In this document: positions 1 to 8,495 of the stretch, piece after piece
Layout of the letters: each line of letters begins with the position of its first letter
Position numbering within the stretch: the first letter of the stretch is position 1
Source: Colwellia demingiae
GTDB lineage: Bacteria > Pseudomonadota > Gammaproteobacteria > Enterobacterales > Alteromonadaceae
Assembly (NCBI RefSeq): GCF_007954275.1
Contig: NZ_VOLT01000005.1
Coordinates: 248,001 to 312,000 of the forward strand
Direction of reading: 5' to 3'
Length of the DNA: 64,000 bases
The notes under the pieces: generated by a model
Databases searched by the model: none
Told to the model about the DNA's origin: nothing
Seen by the model: the letters and a program-made list of their open reading frames with translations, nothing else
Program-made: the position numbers and the translations under genes

Positions 1-981
1 AAAATATACGGCTGTGACGCGCGCAATAAAAGCCCCCACTATCGCTAATATTATTGCTAGCCACATTTGGGTAAACATATTGAGACTGACCACTAACCCT
101 AGCAATACAAAAACAAAAATATTGGCAATGAAACCAAGTGATTCCCATATATTATGCAGACCTGTGTGAACATCTTTTAGCTGATCATGCGCTGACTTTT
201 TAAAAAGTAATGCAGCAAACATGACTGCGACAATACCTGAAACATGGAATAAATGTTCCGCGATATAGAAGGTTCCATAAGCAAGAAACAGTGTGATAAC
301 CACCATATGAGGAACAGATGTATCAATTATTTTAACTAACAATGCCGCAATATATCCAAACACACTACCAACAATAATGCCGCCAAAAAATACTTTGCTA
401 AACGTGATAATGGCAGATGTTAGGTCTGGCTCACTTTGACCTAAAGCGATACTAAGAATAATACTAAATAAAACAATGGCTGTTGCATCATTAAATAAGC
501 TCTCCCCTTCGATTAACACGTTTAGGTCATCCGGCGCTTTTAACACTTTCAATTGACCAACCACGGCAACGGGATCTGTTGCTGAAATAACAACGCCAGT
601 TAATAATGCTGCGATAAAAGGAAAACCTGAATGAGCGATACCAAAGTAAAGAATAACAGCGATAACAAGCGTAGAAATAATCAAGCCTAGGGTAGCAAGC
701 GTTAGTACGTTCGGTAAAAATTTAAACAATAACTTACTGTTCAAAGCAAAAGCCGCTTCAAATATTAATACGGGCAATAGTATGAATAACATCAAGTCTT
801 GAAAATTACTCGCTCTCACGCCAGTATCGATACCAAACTCTACTGTAAATAAGGACAGAACAAAGCCGAGTACAACTAAGAGTAAGGTGTAGGGAATACG
901 GATGAAACGAGCGAGAACAATGGCAAATACGCCAACGGCTAAAATAAGCAATGTAATAGAAACAATCATGTGAATATTCAT
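1..981 (-). CDS. CPA1-family Na+/H+ antiporter (partial, C-terminus off the left edge)
   Basis: An open frame runs from an ATG at 981 down to base 1 with no stop, so the first 327 codons are present and the C-terminus lies outside the window. The product is strongly hydrophobic with repeated membrane helices. It carries the CPA1/NhaP hallmarks SATDPVAV (about residue 130) and GESLFNDATAIVLF (about residue 155), whose acidic residues belong to the ion-binding core. The family exchanges Na+ (or K+) for H+ across the inner membrane for pH and salt balance. Whether a C-terminal regulatory domain follows cannot be seen. The gene is followed head-on by nothing recognisable and seems to be transcribed alone. 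Family assignment is firm; ion specificity is not. Confidence 0.85.
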   Translation of the reverse strand, partial: MNIHMIVSITLLILAVGVFAIVLARFIRIPYTLLLVVLGFVLSLFTVEFGIDTGVRASNFQDLMLFILLPVLIFEAAFALNSKLLFKFLPNVLTLATLGLIISTLVIAVILYFGIAHSGFPFIAALLTGVVISATDPVAVVGQLKVLKAPDDLNVLIEGESLFNDATAIVLFSIILSIALGQSEPDLTSAIITFSKVFFGGIIVGSVFGYIAALLVKIIDTSVPHMVVITLFLAYGTFYIAEHLFHVSGIVAVMFAALLFKKSAHDQLKDVHTGLHNIWESLGFIANIFVFVLLGLVVSLNMFTQMWLAIILAIVGAFIARVTAVYF

Positions 982-1186
982 CGTTTTTTATACCCCTCTT
1001 GCATTATTATCAATTTTTTTTGAATCTTTATGAGGTATAGCTAAGCTTAGTCGATATAGCAAAATGCAGCGATTGAGAGTATGTGTTGAGTGTTTTTTGA
1101 ATTATTTTAGGTATAAAAAAGCTCCAATGATATTGAAGCTTGGGACGTCGGTGTTTTAATCGATATATAATTAGACGTTCATATCA

Positions 1187-1738
1187 CTACTTAATTAAGA
1201 CAAGTATTTCTTTAAACACTGGTATTCGGCAATCTTTAACCAGTTCAAATAAACACATTTCCAACCCTGTTAACTCAACGCCATTGTTAACGAGTTTTTT
1301 TATAGCTAAATTTTTATTATAGAGCTCACGAGAAGAAACACAGTCTGAAACTATTTGCACTTCAAATCCCATACGTTTTAGACTTATTGCTGTTTGATAA
1401 ACACAAATATGTGCTTCAATACCACAAACAATCCATGTATCTACGTTAGCCGCTTTAACCGCTTCAACAAATTGAGCGTTTTCACAACCATCAAAGGTAT
1501 ATTTTATAATGGGCTCTTGATGACCTGTAGGAGAACTAAGTAGCGAACTCAACTCATCTACTGTTGGGCCAATTTTTTCTGGATTTTGTTCAAGCCATAA
1601 AATAGGTAAATCAAGGGCTTGGACACCTTTGATAAGCTTTTCACAATTTGACACCAAAGCGTTACTTTCATGAACTAAACGCGTCAGTTTCCCTTGTATG
1701 TCGACAACAATTAAGCCGGTATTTTCTTTATTTAACAT
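1187..1738 (-). CDS. Isochorismatase-like cysteine hydrolase (YcaC type)
   Basis: The 183-residue product has the isochorismatase/nicotinamidase fold signatures: VVDIQ near the N-terminus with the catalytic Asp, a mid-protein Lys, and GIEAHICVYQTA (about residue 110) holding the nucleophilic Cys after the cis-peptide motif. The length fits small single-domain YcaC-like hydrolases. Such enzymes cleave amide or vinyl-ether bonds, and the substrate cannot be read from sequence. The ATG at 1738 has an upstream GGAA. It sits 64 bp downstream of the thioesterase gene on the same strand, so co-transcription is possible. No siderophore or nicotinamide genes adjoin it, so true isochorismatase activity is unlikely. 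Confidence 0.8.
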   Translation of the reverse strand: MLNKENTGLIVVDIQGKLTRLVHESNALVSNCEKLIKGVQALDLPILWLEQNPEKIGPTVDELSSLLSSPTGHQEPIIKYTFDGCENAQFVEAVKAANVDTWIVCGIEAHICVYQTAISLKRMGFEVQIVSDCVSSRELYNKNLAIKKLVNNGVELTGLEMCLFELVKDCRIPVFKEILVLIK

Positions 1739-1802
1739 AATCGAGTTCCTTAAGTTTATGTCTTTATAATACCCCTTAAAATAAAAATTACGCGAGTATT
1801 TT

Positions 1803-2300
1803 CTATTTATTAGGTGACATGGTATCTGGCATCAATACTGCGATAACTTGCCCTTTTGAGCAAATAACACCACCAGCTGACAACGTTATATCAACGACAA
1901 TCTTACGATCTTTAACTTGACTAAAACGACCAATTAATTCCAACTCAACGCCCTGTGGGGTTGGTGCTAAAAAACTAACATTCAACGCGCCAGTGACGAA
2001 TCTTAATGCAGGCGAACTGCCCATTTCACGATTTTGTGCAAGGTAGGCCATAGCTGACGCACTGCCCGTGCCATGACAATCAATCAATGAGGCTGTCATG
2101 CCGCCATAAACAAAACCAGGAATCGCGGTAAAAATATCAGAAGGTGTAAAACGAGCAATAGTGACGCTAGCTAACAAATCATTCTTATCAATGTGTTGCC
2201 AGTAACTTTTTAATTGGTGACCATCTTGATTGTTTTTACCACAGCCATAACAATGGCTTAATTCTTCAGGGTAACAATCTTGGAAAGCTTGTTCGTTCAT
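1803..2300 (-). CDS. PaaI-family hotdog thioesterase
   Basis: The 165-residue product resembles PaaI/THEM4-type acyl-CoA thioesterases. It starts with a CYGCGKNN cysteine-rich segment followed by a GHQLKSYW-like stretch, and it has a hotdog core with a VYGGMTASLIDCHGTGSA segment (about residues 64-81), where the helix carries the catalytic acidic residue. The family hydrolyses acyl- or aryl-CoA thioesters in the cytoplasm. It lies 138 bp downstream of a PaaK-like CoA ligase, a pairing that would let the cell both make and recycle CoA esters. The substrate is unknown. The ATG at 2300 follows an AGGTCTC stretch rather than a strong ribosome site. Confidence 0.75.
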   Translation of the reverse strand: MNEQAFQDCYPEELSHCYGCGKNNQDGHQLKSYWQHIDKNDLLASVTIARFTPSDIFTAIPGFVYGGMTASLIDCHGTGSASAMAYLAQNREMGSSPALRFVTGALNVSFLAPTPQGVELELIGRFSQVKDRKIVVDITLSAGGVICSKGQVIAVLMPDTMSPNK

Positions 2301-2381
2301 AAGAGACCTTATTTAATTTGATGAGCAACATAGACAAATAATGAGTAAAAATTTGCCTATGTTGATAGGTTTTAGGATAAT

Positions 2382-2433
2382 TTCACTTTTGATAAAGTGA
2401 TAGATAAAATCGTTGCTAAAAAGATTAGCAACG
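2382..2433 (-). terminator. Two stem-loops downstream of the PaaK-like ligase
   Basis: Bases 2411-2433 form a perfect 9-bp stem with a 5-nt loop (CGTTGCTAA / TTAGCAACG). On the minus strand the stem is followed by ATTTTATC. A second perfect 7-bp stem lies at 2383-2400. They sit right after the ligase stop codon at 2439. The U-tract is weak, so this is a probable terminator or a 3'-end stabiliser. Confidence 0.55.
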
Positions 2434-2438
2434 CTAAC

Positions 2439-3710
2439 TTAGCCAATAGGTCGTAAGTCTTCAATGACTTTGCCATCATCAGCTAATGTGCCTACCGCAA
2501 CTAATTCAACCGCACCATTAAGTTTGGTTATTTTTTTCAAACTGCTACTAATATTCTTAATTTCACCGGCAATATCAGCCTCAGAATAACCGCTACTATC
2601 CAATTCGCATTGCAAGTTCATTTGGTCATTATAATTAACCTGAGTCACTGACAAACGCATTTTAGCTATGTGAGGATAGGCTTGTCGTACTTGTTCTATT
2701 TGTTCTGCATGCACGAACATACCTTTAATTTTAGTCGTTTGGTCGGCGCGACCCAACCAACCTTTAATACACATATTAGTTCGACCACAAGCACTTTCGC
2801 TTGATTTCACTGCAGATAGATCTCCGGTAGCGAAACGAATAAGTGGGTAATCTACATTAAAACTAGTGACAACAACTTCGCCTATTTCGCCATCGGCAAC
2901 AGGCTCTAAAGTGCCTGGACGGACAATTTCTACCAATAAATCTTCAGCAATAATAAAACCATCATCACTTTTAGATTCAAAACCAATGAGGCCAACATCT
3001 GCACTCGCATAGGCTTGTAAAGTGTTAATACCAGCAGCATCAAATTCAGCTCTAAGCCCTTTAGGGAGAGCTTCGCCTGTCACTAACGCTTTGGTAACAC
3101 TTGAAATATCTCTGTTTTCCGCTTTAGCTTTATCAAGTAAAATTTTCAGGAATGATGGTGTACCGCTATAACCTTGAGGTTTTAAATGCTCAATGATATC
3201 AAGCTGCTGCTCAGTTTGCCCTGGGCCTGCAGGTATAACCACGCAACCACAAGCTCTAGCGCCTGAATCAAGAATAAATCCGCCAGGTGTTAAGTGATAA
3301 GACAAACAATTTTGCACTACATCACCAGCTCTAAACCCAGCAGCATAGAATGCTTGGCCCACACGCCACCAATCATCACTGGTATTTTCAGGATCATAAA
3401 TAGGTCCTGGTGATTGAAAAATTCTGCCTATGTTAGCCTTGCTCGCATTTAAACCACCTAGTGGTGAGTTTTTTGCTTGTAGCTTCATTAAATCTGATTT
3501 ACGCGTAATGGGAAGTTGCGCAAGCAATTCTCGGCTAGTAATTTTATCAGCATCTATATGCTGTAAAATTTGCCCATAATGCTGACATTCTTGCTTTGCA
3601 TAGGTGATAAAAGAAGGTAAACGCTCTAATAGAGACTGCTCACGTAACTCAGGGTTTTGACATTCTCTTTCGTAAAAATATTGTTTCATGGTAACTCGAT
3701 AATTTTTCAA
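2439..3710 (-). CDS. PaaK-like phenylacetate-CoA ligase family protein
   Basis: This 423-residue adenylate-forming enzyme resembles phenylacetate-CoA ligases (PaaK, usually about 430-440 residues). Visible elements are QSPGPIYDPENTSDDWWR (the PaaK counterpart of the P-loop region), the GYSGTPSFLKILLDKA segment, YASADVGLIGFES, and PLIRFATGDLS with the conserved Asp. The family activates aryl or alkyl carboxylates with ATP and CoA in the cytoplasm. No paaABCDE ring-oxygenation genes are visible, so phenylacetate catabolism is not supported, and the P-loop is not the classical SSGTTG form. Its neighbours are a thioesterase gene and an ABC uptake operon for what may be an acidic substrate. Confidence 0.75.
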   Translation of the reverse strand: MKNYRVTMKQYFYERECQNPELREQSLLERLPSFITYAKQECQHYGQILQHIDADKITSRELLAQLPITRKSDLMKLQAKNSPLGGLNASKANIGRIFQSPGPIYDPENTSDDWWRVGQAFYAAGFRAGDVVQNCLSYHLTPGGFILDSGARACGCVVIPAGPGQTEQQLDIIEHLKPQGYSGTPSFLKILLDKAKAENRDISSVTKALVTGEALPKGLRAEFDAAGINTLQAYASADVGLIGFESKSDDGFIIAEDLLVEIVRPGTLEPVADGEIGEVVVTSFNVDYPLIRFATGDLSAVKSSESACGRTNMCIKGWLGRADQTTKIKGMFVHAEQIEQVRQAYPHIAKMRLSVTQVNYNDQMNLQCELDSSGYSEADIAGEIKNISSSLKKITKLNGAVELVAVGTLADDGKVIEDLRPIG

Positions 3711-3771
3711 ATATGATCATTTCTAAATATGAAAACGTTAATTTTTCATGCTTTTTCTTATATCGTTTTTC

Positions 3772-3892
3772 ATGTACTTTCAGAAAGCAGCCAGTTCGTT
3801 CTATTTTTAGGAGATAGCGCGGAGCTTACGAATGTAAGTGAGCACTTTCGACAACAAAATCGAGTGAAATGGCAATAAGCTGGAATGTACAT
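3772..3892. repeat. 121-bp repeat element with imperfect terminal inverted repeats
   Basis: The ends read ATGTACTTTCAG on the left and, reverse-complemented, ATGTACATTCCAG on the right. The middle carries the 30-nt motif at 3816-3845 (AGCGCGGAG, a CTTAC/GTAAG stem around GAAT, then TGAGCAC). The same core occurs at 56305-56334. The element sits 4 bases past the livF-like stop codon and may also act as the 3' end of that operon. Confidence 0.6.
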
Positions 3893-3895
3893 AGG

Positions 3896-4717
3896 TTATA
3901 ACCAACGTTTACGTCTTTTATAAGACTTTAAGTTTTTAAAGCTTTTACGTTCTTCGTTGCCGCCACCTAAATAGAACTCTTTAACATCTTCATTGCTAAG
4001 TAATTGCTCTTGAGTACCATCGAGTACGATTTTACCTGACTCCATAATGTAGCCATAGTCAGCAGCCCTTATTGCATAGTTAGCATTTTGCTCAACTAAC
4101 AACATGGTAATACCTTGATCTTGATTGATTTTTTTAATAATACCAAATACTTCTTTAACGAGTAATGGTGATAAACCCATCGATGGTTCATCTAAACAAA
4201 TCATTTTAGGACGAGCCATTAATGCTCTACCAATGGCTAACATTTGTTGTTCACCACCTGATAAATAACCGGCTAGACCCGTACGTTCTTTTAAACGAGG
4301 GAAGTAATTAAACACCATTTCAAGATCTTGATTTATTTGTGAATCATTACGTGTATAAGCACCTAATTTTAGGTTTTCAATTGAGGTCATATCTTCGATA
4401 ATACGACGACCTTCCATCACTTGAATAAGACCACTACGTACAACATCCTCACCATTTTTCTTATCAATGCGCTCGCCCATAAAGGTAATATCACCTTTAG
4501 TAACTTCACCATATTCTGATTTAAGTAGACCTGAAATCGCTTTCAATGTTGTTGATTTACCTGCGCCATTAGGGCCAAGTAACGTTACGACGTCTCCTTC
4601 TGGTACATCTAATGTAACCCCTCGAAGTACTTGAATAACTTCGTCATAAACTACTTCAATGTTATTAACCGATAACATTGGTGTAGCTGTTTGAATTTTT
4701 GCTGCCGCCTGTGACAT
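3896..4717 (-). CDS. LivF-like ABC transporter ATP-binding protein
   Basis: This 273-residue ATPase carries Walker A GPNGAGKST (about residue 49), a YLSGGEQQ signature (about 152) and Walker B MICLDEPSMGLSP (about 172). The C-terminal RRKRWL extension is usual in this LivF subgroup, which often accompanies acyl-CoA synthetases. It would pair with the LivG-like ATPase to power the two permeases encoded upstream. It is the last gene of the operon, 114 bp after the binding-protein gene; a long hairpin fills that gap. A substrate other than leucine, isoleucine or valine is likely because a CoA ligase is embedded in the operon, but that is inference. Confidence 0.9.
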   Translation of the reverse strand: MSQAAAKIQTATPMLSVNNIEVVYDEVIQVLRGVTLDVPEGDVVTLLGPNGAGKSTTLKAISGLLKSEYGEVTKGDITFMGERIDKKNGEDVVRSGLIQVMEGRRIIEDMTSIENLKLGAYTRNDSQINQDLEMVFNYFPRLKERTGLAGYLSGGEQQMLAIGRALMARPKMICLDEPSMGLSPLLVKEVFGIIKKINQDQGITMLLVEQNANYAIRAADYGYIMESGKIVLDGTQEQLLSNEDVKEFYLGGGNEERKSFKNLKSYKRRKRWL

Positions 4718-4737
4718 ATGTATACTCCGTTGAAACT

Positions 4738-4791
4738 ATAACTACCCAACTTGTTGCTATTTAGCCTAATGCCAACAAGCTGAATAGTTAT
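4738..4791 (-). other. Long intergenic hairpin between binding-protein and LivF-like genes
   Basis: The arms ATAACTAnnCAnCTTGTTG and CAACAAGnTGnnTAGTTAT (4738-4756 and 4773-4791) form an imperfect 19-bp stem with a 16-nt loop. No U-run follows. In binding-protein-dependent transport operons such structures often protect the abundant binding-protein mRNA from 3' decay. That role is inferred here from position only. Confidence 0.6.
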
Positions 4792-4831
4792 AAAATAATA
4801 GAACTTTCTAATAACTATTTAATGACGAGGA

Positions 4832-6091
4832 TTAGTAACCTAACCAATCATCACGACGTTCCAATGTAACTTGTGATACTTTTTCAACTTTAACACCACC
4901 GTTTTCGTAGTTACCTTTATAGATATTTACTTGGTTAATACCACGGTGATCTTCATTGCTCCAATTAGCAGCTAAACATACGCCTTCTAGGCCTTTAGGT
5001 ACCCAGTTTTTGTTAACGTACATGCCTTTTTTAACATTTTCGCCAGTGATGCCACCGTTCTTTTTAGCCCATTCCATCGCTTCTTTCATGAAGTATGTTG
5101 AACATACGCCACGCATGTAGTGATGAACGCGCTGTTCTTCGCCTGATTTATCTGACATTTTGGAAATTTCATGTACCAATTTCATACCCGGTACATCGTC
5201 ACCCCAAAATGGTGTCATCGTTGGGAAGATGTAATCTTTGATGCCTGAACCTGCAGCATTGAACATATTTGCATCGCCACCCCAGATACTTGACATAAAT
5301 TGAATATCTACACCGACTGTGTCACAAGATTTAATTAACGACAGTACTGAACCACCTATGTTCGCAACATAACCGTAATTTGAACCAGAGCTTTTAATGC
5401 TTAAACATTGCGCTTTAAAATCACCTGGTTTCATAGAAACAACCACTGGTTGTAAAACATCAAAGCCAAGCTCTTCTGCATATTCTGCACAAGCTGCTTT
5501 AGGCGCATTTGGGAAAGGATGGTTTGCACCAATATGCGTAAATTTTGGCTTTCCTTTACTGCCTTTGCTTTTCCAATCATCCGATGCCCATTGCACTAAA
5601 CCACGACAAGCATCTGAGTAAGATGCGCCATAAAAGAAGTTATAAGGTGCAGGTTTTTTCGTATGAGGGTTTTTACCTGTAGGGTCTGTTAAATGCCCAG
5701 AATAAGACGCTGAGAAAACCGGTGTTTTATCACGAGCAACAAACGAGATTAATGCTTCAGTATCCGCTGTACCCCAACCTTGCATAGCAACCATGCCTTC
5801 GCGTGATTTCCATTTTTTATAAGCAGCAATGGCTTGTGGAACTTTATAACCATAATCAATGGTTTCAGATCTAAGTTTAGTACCGTCAATACCACCATGG
5901 GCATTTATATAAGCAAGTGAATCACGCACACCATTGGCATAATTTTTACCAACAAAAGCAGTAGGGCCTGACATGTCGGCTAAATGGCCAACAAAAACAG
6001 AATCTTCTGCTTGAACTTGGCTAGTAAAACTTAAAGCAATACAAGTAGTAATTGAACTTAGTAATAATTTTTTGTTTTTAATGCTATTCAT
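4832..6091 (-). CDS. Periplasmic substrate-binding protein of the Liv-type ABC transporter
   Basis: The start is set at the ATG at 6091, because GAGGAAC lies 6-8 bases upstream; a TTG at 6106 would overlap that site. The 419-residue product begins with a Sec signal peptide (KNKKLLLSS, hydrophobic core, then SQVQA). The mature part begins FVGHLADMSGPTAFVGKNYA and matches the type-I periplasmic binding fold of LivJ/UrtA proteins. It would deliver its ligand to the LivH/LivM-like permeases. Many Trp and Tyr residues in the predicted pocket region suggest a hydrophobic or aromatic ligand, which is a guess. A 160-bp MITE lies between this gene and the permease gene upstream. Confidence 0.88.
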   Translation of the reverse strand: MNSIKNKKLLLSSITTCIALSFTSQVQAEDSVFVGHLADMSGPTAFVGKNYANGVRDSLAYINAHGGIDGTKLRSETIDYGYKVPQAIAAYKKWKSREGMVAMQGWGTADTEALISFVARDKTPVFSASYSGHLTDPTGKNPHTKKPAPYNFFYGASYSDACRGLVQWASDDWKSKGSKGKPKFTHIGANHPFPNAPKAACAEYAEELGFDVLQPVVVSMKPGDFKAQCLSIKSSGSNYGYVANIGGSVLSLIKSCDTVGVDIQFMSSIWGGDANMFNAAGSGIKDYIFPTMTPFWGDDVPGMKLVHEISKMSDKSGEEQRVHHYMRGVCSTYFMKEAMEWAKKNGGITGENVKKGMYVNKNWVPKGLEGVCLAANWSNEDHRGINQVNIYKGNYENGGVKVEKVSQVTLERRDDWLGY

Positions 6092-6226
6092 TTGAACGTT
6101 CCTCAACTTTTTATTTAGTACTTCTTTATATAAGCAACCTGTTTATATAAATAGGTAAGCAGTATTATTTTTATGTTTATATTTACGCTTATTTTCTCGC
6201 AGTTACCTTTTTAATATCCCTATTTC

Positions 6227-6386
6227 ATACCAATCAAACTAACGAAGTGATCTTTTCAAATGGTCTAAATGTCCAAAAACATCGGTGTTTTCAATCTCAA
6301 TAGCCAGCTATTACTCAATCAAACGCCTTGTTCTTGAAAATTTACTCTCATTAAAATTTGACCTCTTTATTAATTTAATCGGTATA
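6227..6386. mobile_element. 160-bp MITE-like element inside the ABC operon
   Basis: The termini are ATACCAATCAAACTAA at 6227 and its imperfect inverse ending at 6386 (reverse complement ATACCGATTAAATTAA, 13 of 16 identical). The interior codes for nothing and has no transposase. It fills most of the 343-bp gap between the LivM-like permease and the binding-protein gene. No clear target duplication is visible. Confidence 0.6.
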
Positions 6387-6434
6387 ACTGCAATTTATTC
6401 ACCATTCATTTATCAAGTGTTTTAATAAAATCAC

Positions 6435-7508
6435 TTAGTAAGCAAATGGATAGAATTTCCAATAGTTTTTAATTTGTGTCCAACGATGCGCTATTCCTTC
6501 TGGCTCAAAAATTAAGAAGCCGATAATAACTAAGCCAATAGCCATTTCTTTGATGTAAGCTAAACCGTCAACTACCATAGGGATATTGCCCCAATCAGTC
6601 ATTTTCATTACGCCAACACCGCTCTCTAATACTTCAGGTAAGAACACCATGAAGATGACCCCCATCAAAGTACCTTTTATCGAACCTAAGCCACCGATAA
6701 TGATCATGGCTAAGAACTGAATTGACATCATGATGGTAAAACCTTCGGCCGATACATAACCTAAGTAATGGGCATATAACGCACCACCGATACCGGCATA
6801 AAAAGAAGAGATACCAAATGAAAGTAAGCGATATTTATTTAACTTTACGCCCATGATTTCAGCAGATAAGTAATGGTCACGTACAGCAACAAAAGCACGT
6901 CCATCACGGCTACGCATTAAGTTACAACCCCAGATAAACATAAAGACTAGAGAAAATAGCGCTATATAGTAAAAGCTTTGGTCGGTATCAAAAGCAAAAC
7001 CGAATAAGCTTACTGGTTCGGCCATTGAACCCGATGCACCACCAGAAAACCAATCTGCACGAGCGAAGAAATCTTCAATAATAAATTGCGATGCAAGTGT
7101 CGCTATCGCTAAATATAAACCTTTAATTCGAGCAGCTGGCGCACCAAACATCATGCCAACGCCCATGGTTAAGAAACCCGCTAAAGGAATACATAAAAAC
7201 ACTGGAATATGTAAACTTGTATTTAACCAGGCCGAGGCAAACGCACCAAAACCAAAGAAAGCACCATGCCCTAACGATATTTGTCCGGTGTAGCCAACTA
7301 AAATATTCAAACCTAATGCAGCAATGCCTAAGTAAGATATTTGAATTAATAAGGTAATAAAGTAACCATCAACAACTAACGGTGCAAAGCACAACGCTAT
7401 AATGGTAAAAATGGTCACCCAACGGATGGTTTTTGTTTCAAAAATTGTATTATCTTGTTTATAGCTAGTACGAAAATCTCCGCACGGGCGCATACTTAAA
7501 CTAGACAT
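6435..7508 (-). CDS. LivM-like ABC transporter permease
   Basis: This 357-residue inner-membrane protein has the LivM signature GLNILVGYTGQISLGHGAF (about residues 82-100), the family's conserved Gly-rich loop. The MIIIGGLGSIKGTLMG segment (about residue 270) is the coupling region. About ten membrane helices follow a hydrophilic N-terminus of about 30 residues. It would pair with the LivH-like permease. The ATG at 7508 has a good AGGAG site 6 bases upstream. The gene follows livH-like after 93 bp, in which GGCTTA/TAAGCC forms a small hairpin. Confidence 0.9.
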   Translation of the reverse strand: MSSLSMRPCGDFRTSYKQDNTIFETKTIRWVTIFTIIALCFAPLVVDGYFITLLIQISYLGIAALGLNILVGYTGQISLGHGAFFGFGAFASAWLNTSLHIPVFLCIPLAGFLTMGVGMMFGAPAARIKGLYLAIATLASQFIIEDFFARADWFSGGASGSMAEPVSLFGFAFDTDQSFYYIALFSLVFMFIWGCNLMRSRDGRAFVAVRDHYLSAEIMGVKLNKYRLLSFGISSFYAGIGGALYAHYLGYVSAEGFTIMMSIQFLAMIIIGGLGSIKGTLMGVIFMVFLPEVLESGVGVMKMTDWGNIPMVVDGLAYIKEMAIGLVIIGFLIFEPEGIAHRWTQIKNYWKFYPFAY

Positions 7509-7601
7509 AAATCACTCCTAAATAATTGTTCTTTTTATTGATATTGTTAATTAAATTACGCTAGGCTTAACTAAATTCAGCTAAGCCCAGCTAAAATTAT
7601 G

Positions 7602-8495
7602 CTATATACGTTCAATGTCTTTGGTGCCAAATAAACCGTAAGGTTTGAACCAAAGAATAATTAACAACACATAAAATGGTGCGATATCGTACATATTACC
7701 AATGTGTAAATATTGACTATCAAAAAACTCAGCGACGTTTTCTAGTACACCGATAATGAGACCACCAACAATGGCGCCAATAATTGAGTCTAATCCGCCT
7801 AAAATAACGGCTGGGAATACTTTGATACCCATAATAGAAAGTGAATCTGAAACACCGTTAACCATACCAAGCACTATCCCTGCCGTAGCAGAAACGGTTG
7901 CTGCAATACCCCAACTCATCGCAAAAACATGCTTTACAGACACACCTAGACTTTGCGAAGCTTGTTGATCAAAAGCAGTCGCTCTCATTGCTAAGCCATG
8001 CTTAGAGTGTTTAAAGAATAAATAGAACGCGACCATGATAATTAACGCGATTACCGTGCTCATTAAGTACGCCATTTCCACATTTAATCCCAAGATGTTA
8101 ATACTTTGCGTATCAAATACTTGCGGGTAACTTTGTGGGGAGACACCAAATATCCATTTCATTAACGATTGGAAGAAAATAGACAGACCGATAGTGACCA
8201 TGATCACCGAGATAATCGGCTCACCAATCATAGGACGTAGTACGACCATTTGTAATAGCACACCAAAGCCGGCCATAAATACAAGTGATAATATAAAACC
8301 TAAAAAGAATGGTAACTCTAAGTAAATCAATGACGCCCAACATACCCAGGCACCGATAAGTAAAAACTCACCTTGGGCGAAGTTAACAATTTGGGTTGAT
8401 TTATAAACCAACACAAAACACATACCAATTACACCGTACAACAAGCCAACAATAAGGCCATTGATGACTAATTGAGTTAAGAGTTCAAAATTCAT
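7602..8495 (-). CDS. LivH-like ABC transporter permease
   Basis: This 297-residue membrane protein contains YKSTQIVNFAQGEFLLIGA near residue 30, the diagnostic NFAQGE motif of LivH permeases, and FPAVILGGLDSIIGAIVGG (about residue 228), the coupling segment. The usual length of the family is 290-310. Its ATG overlaps the stop codon of the acyl-CoA synthetase gene (ATGA), which indicates translational coupling. It forms the transmembrane channel with the LivM-like protein. Confidence 0.92.
   Translation of the reverse strand: MNFELLTQLVINGLIVGLLYGVIGMCFVLVYKSTQIVNFAQGEFLLIGAWVCWASLIYLELPFFLGFILSLVFMAGFGVLLQMVVLRPMIGEPIISVIMVTIGLSIFFQSLMKWIFGVSPQSYPQVFDTQSINILGLNVEMAYLMSTVIALIIMVAFYLFFKHSKHGLAMRATAFDQQASQSLGVSVKHVFAMSWGIAATVSATAGIVLGMVNGVSDSLSIMGIKVFPAVILGGLDSIIGAIVGGLIIGVLENVAEFFDSQYLHIGNMYDIAPFYVLLIILWFKPYGLFGTKDIERI

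Noticed and set aside
2439-3710. Part of a complete phenylacetate degradation pathway
   Set aside because: No paaABCDE, paaG, paaZ or paaJ homologues occur in the window; only a PaaK-like ligase and a PaaI-type thioesterase are present.
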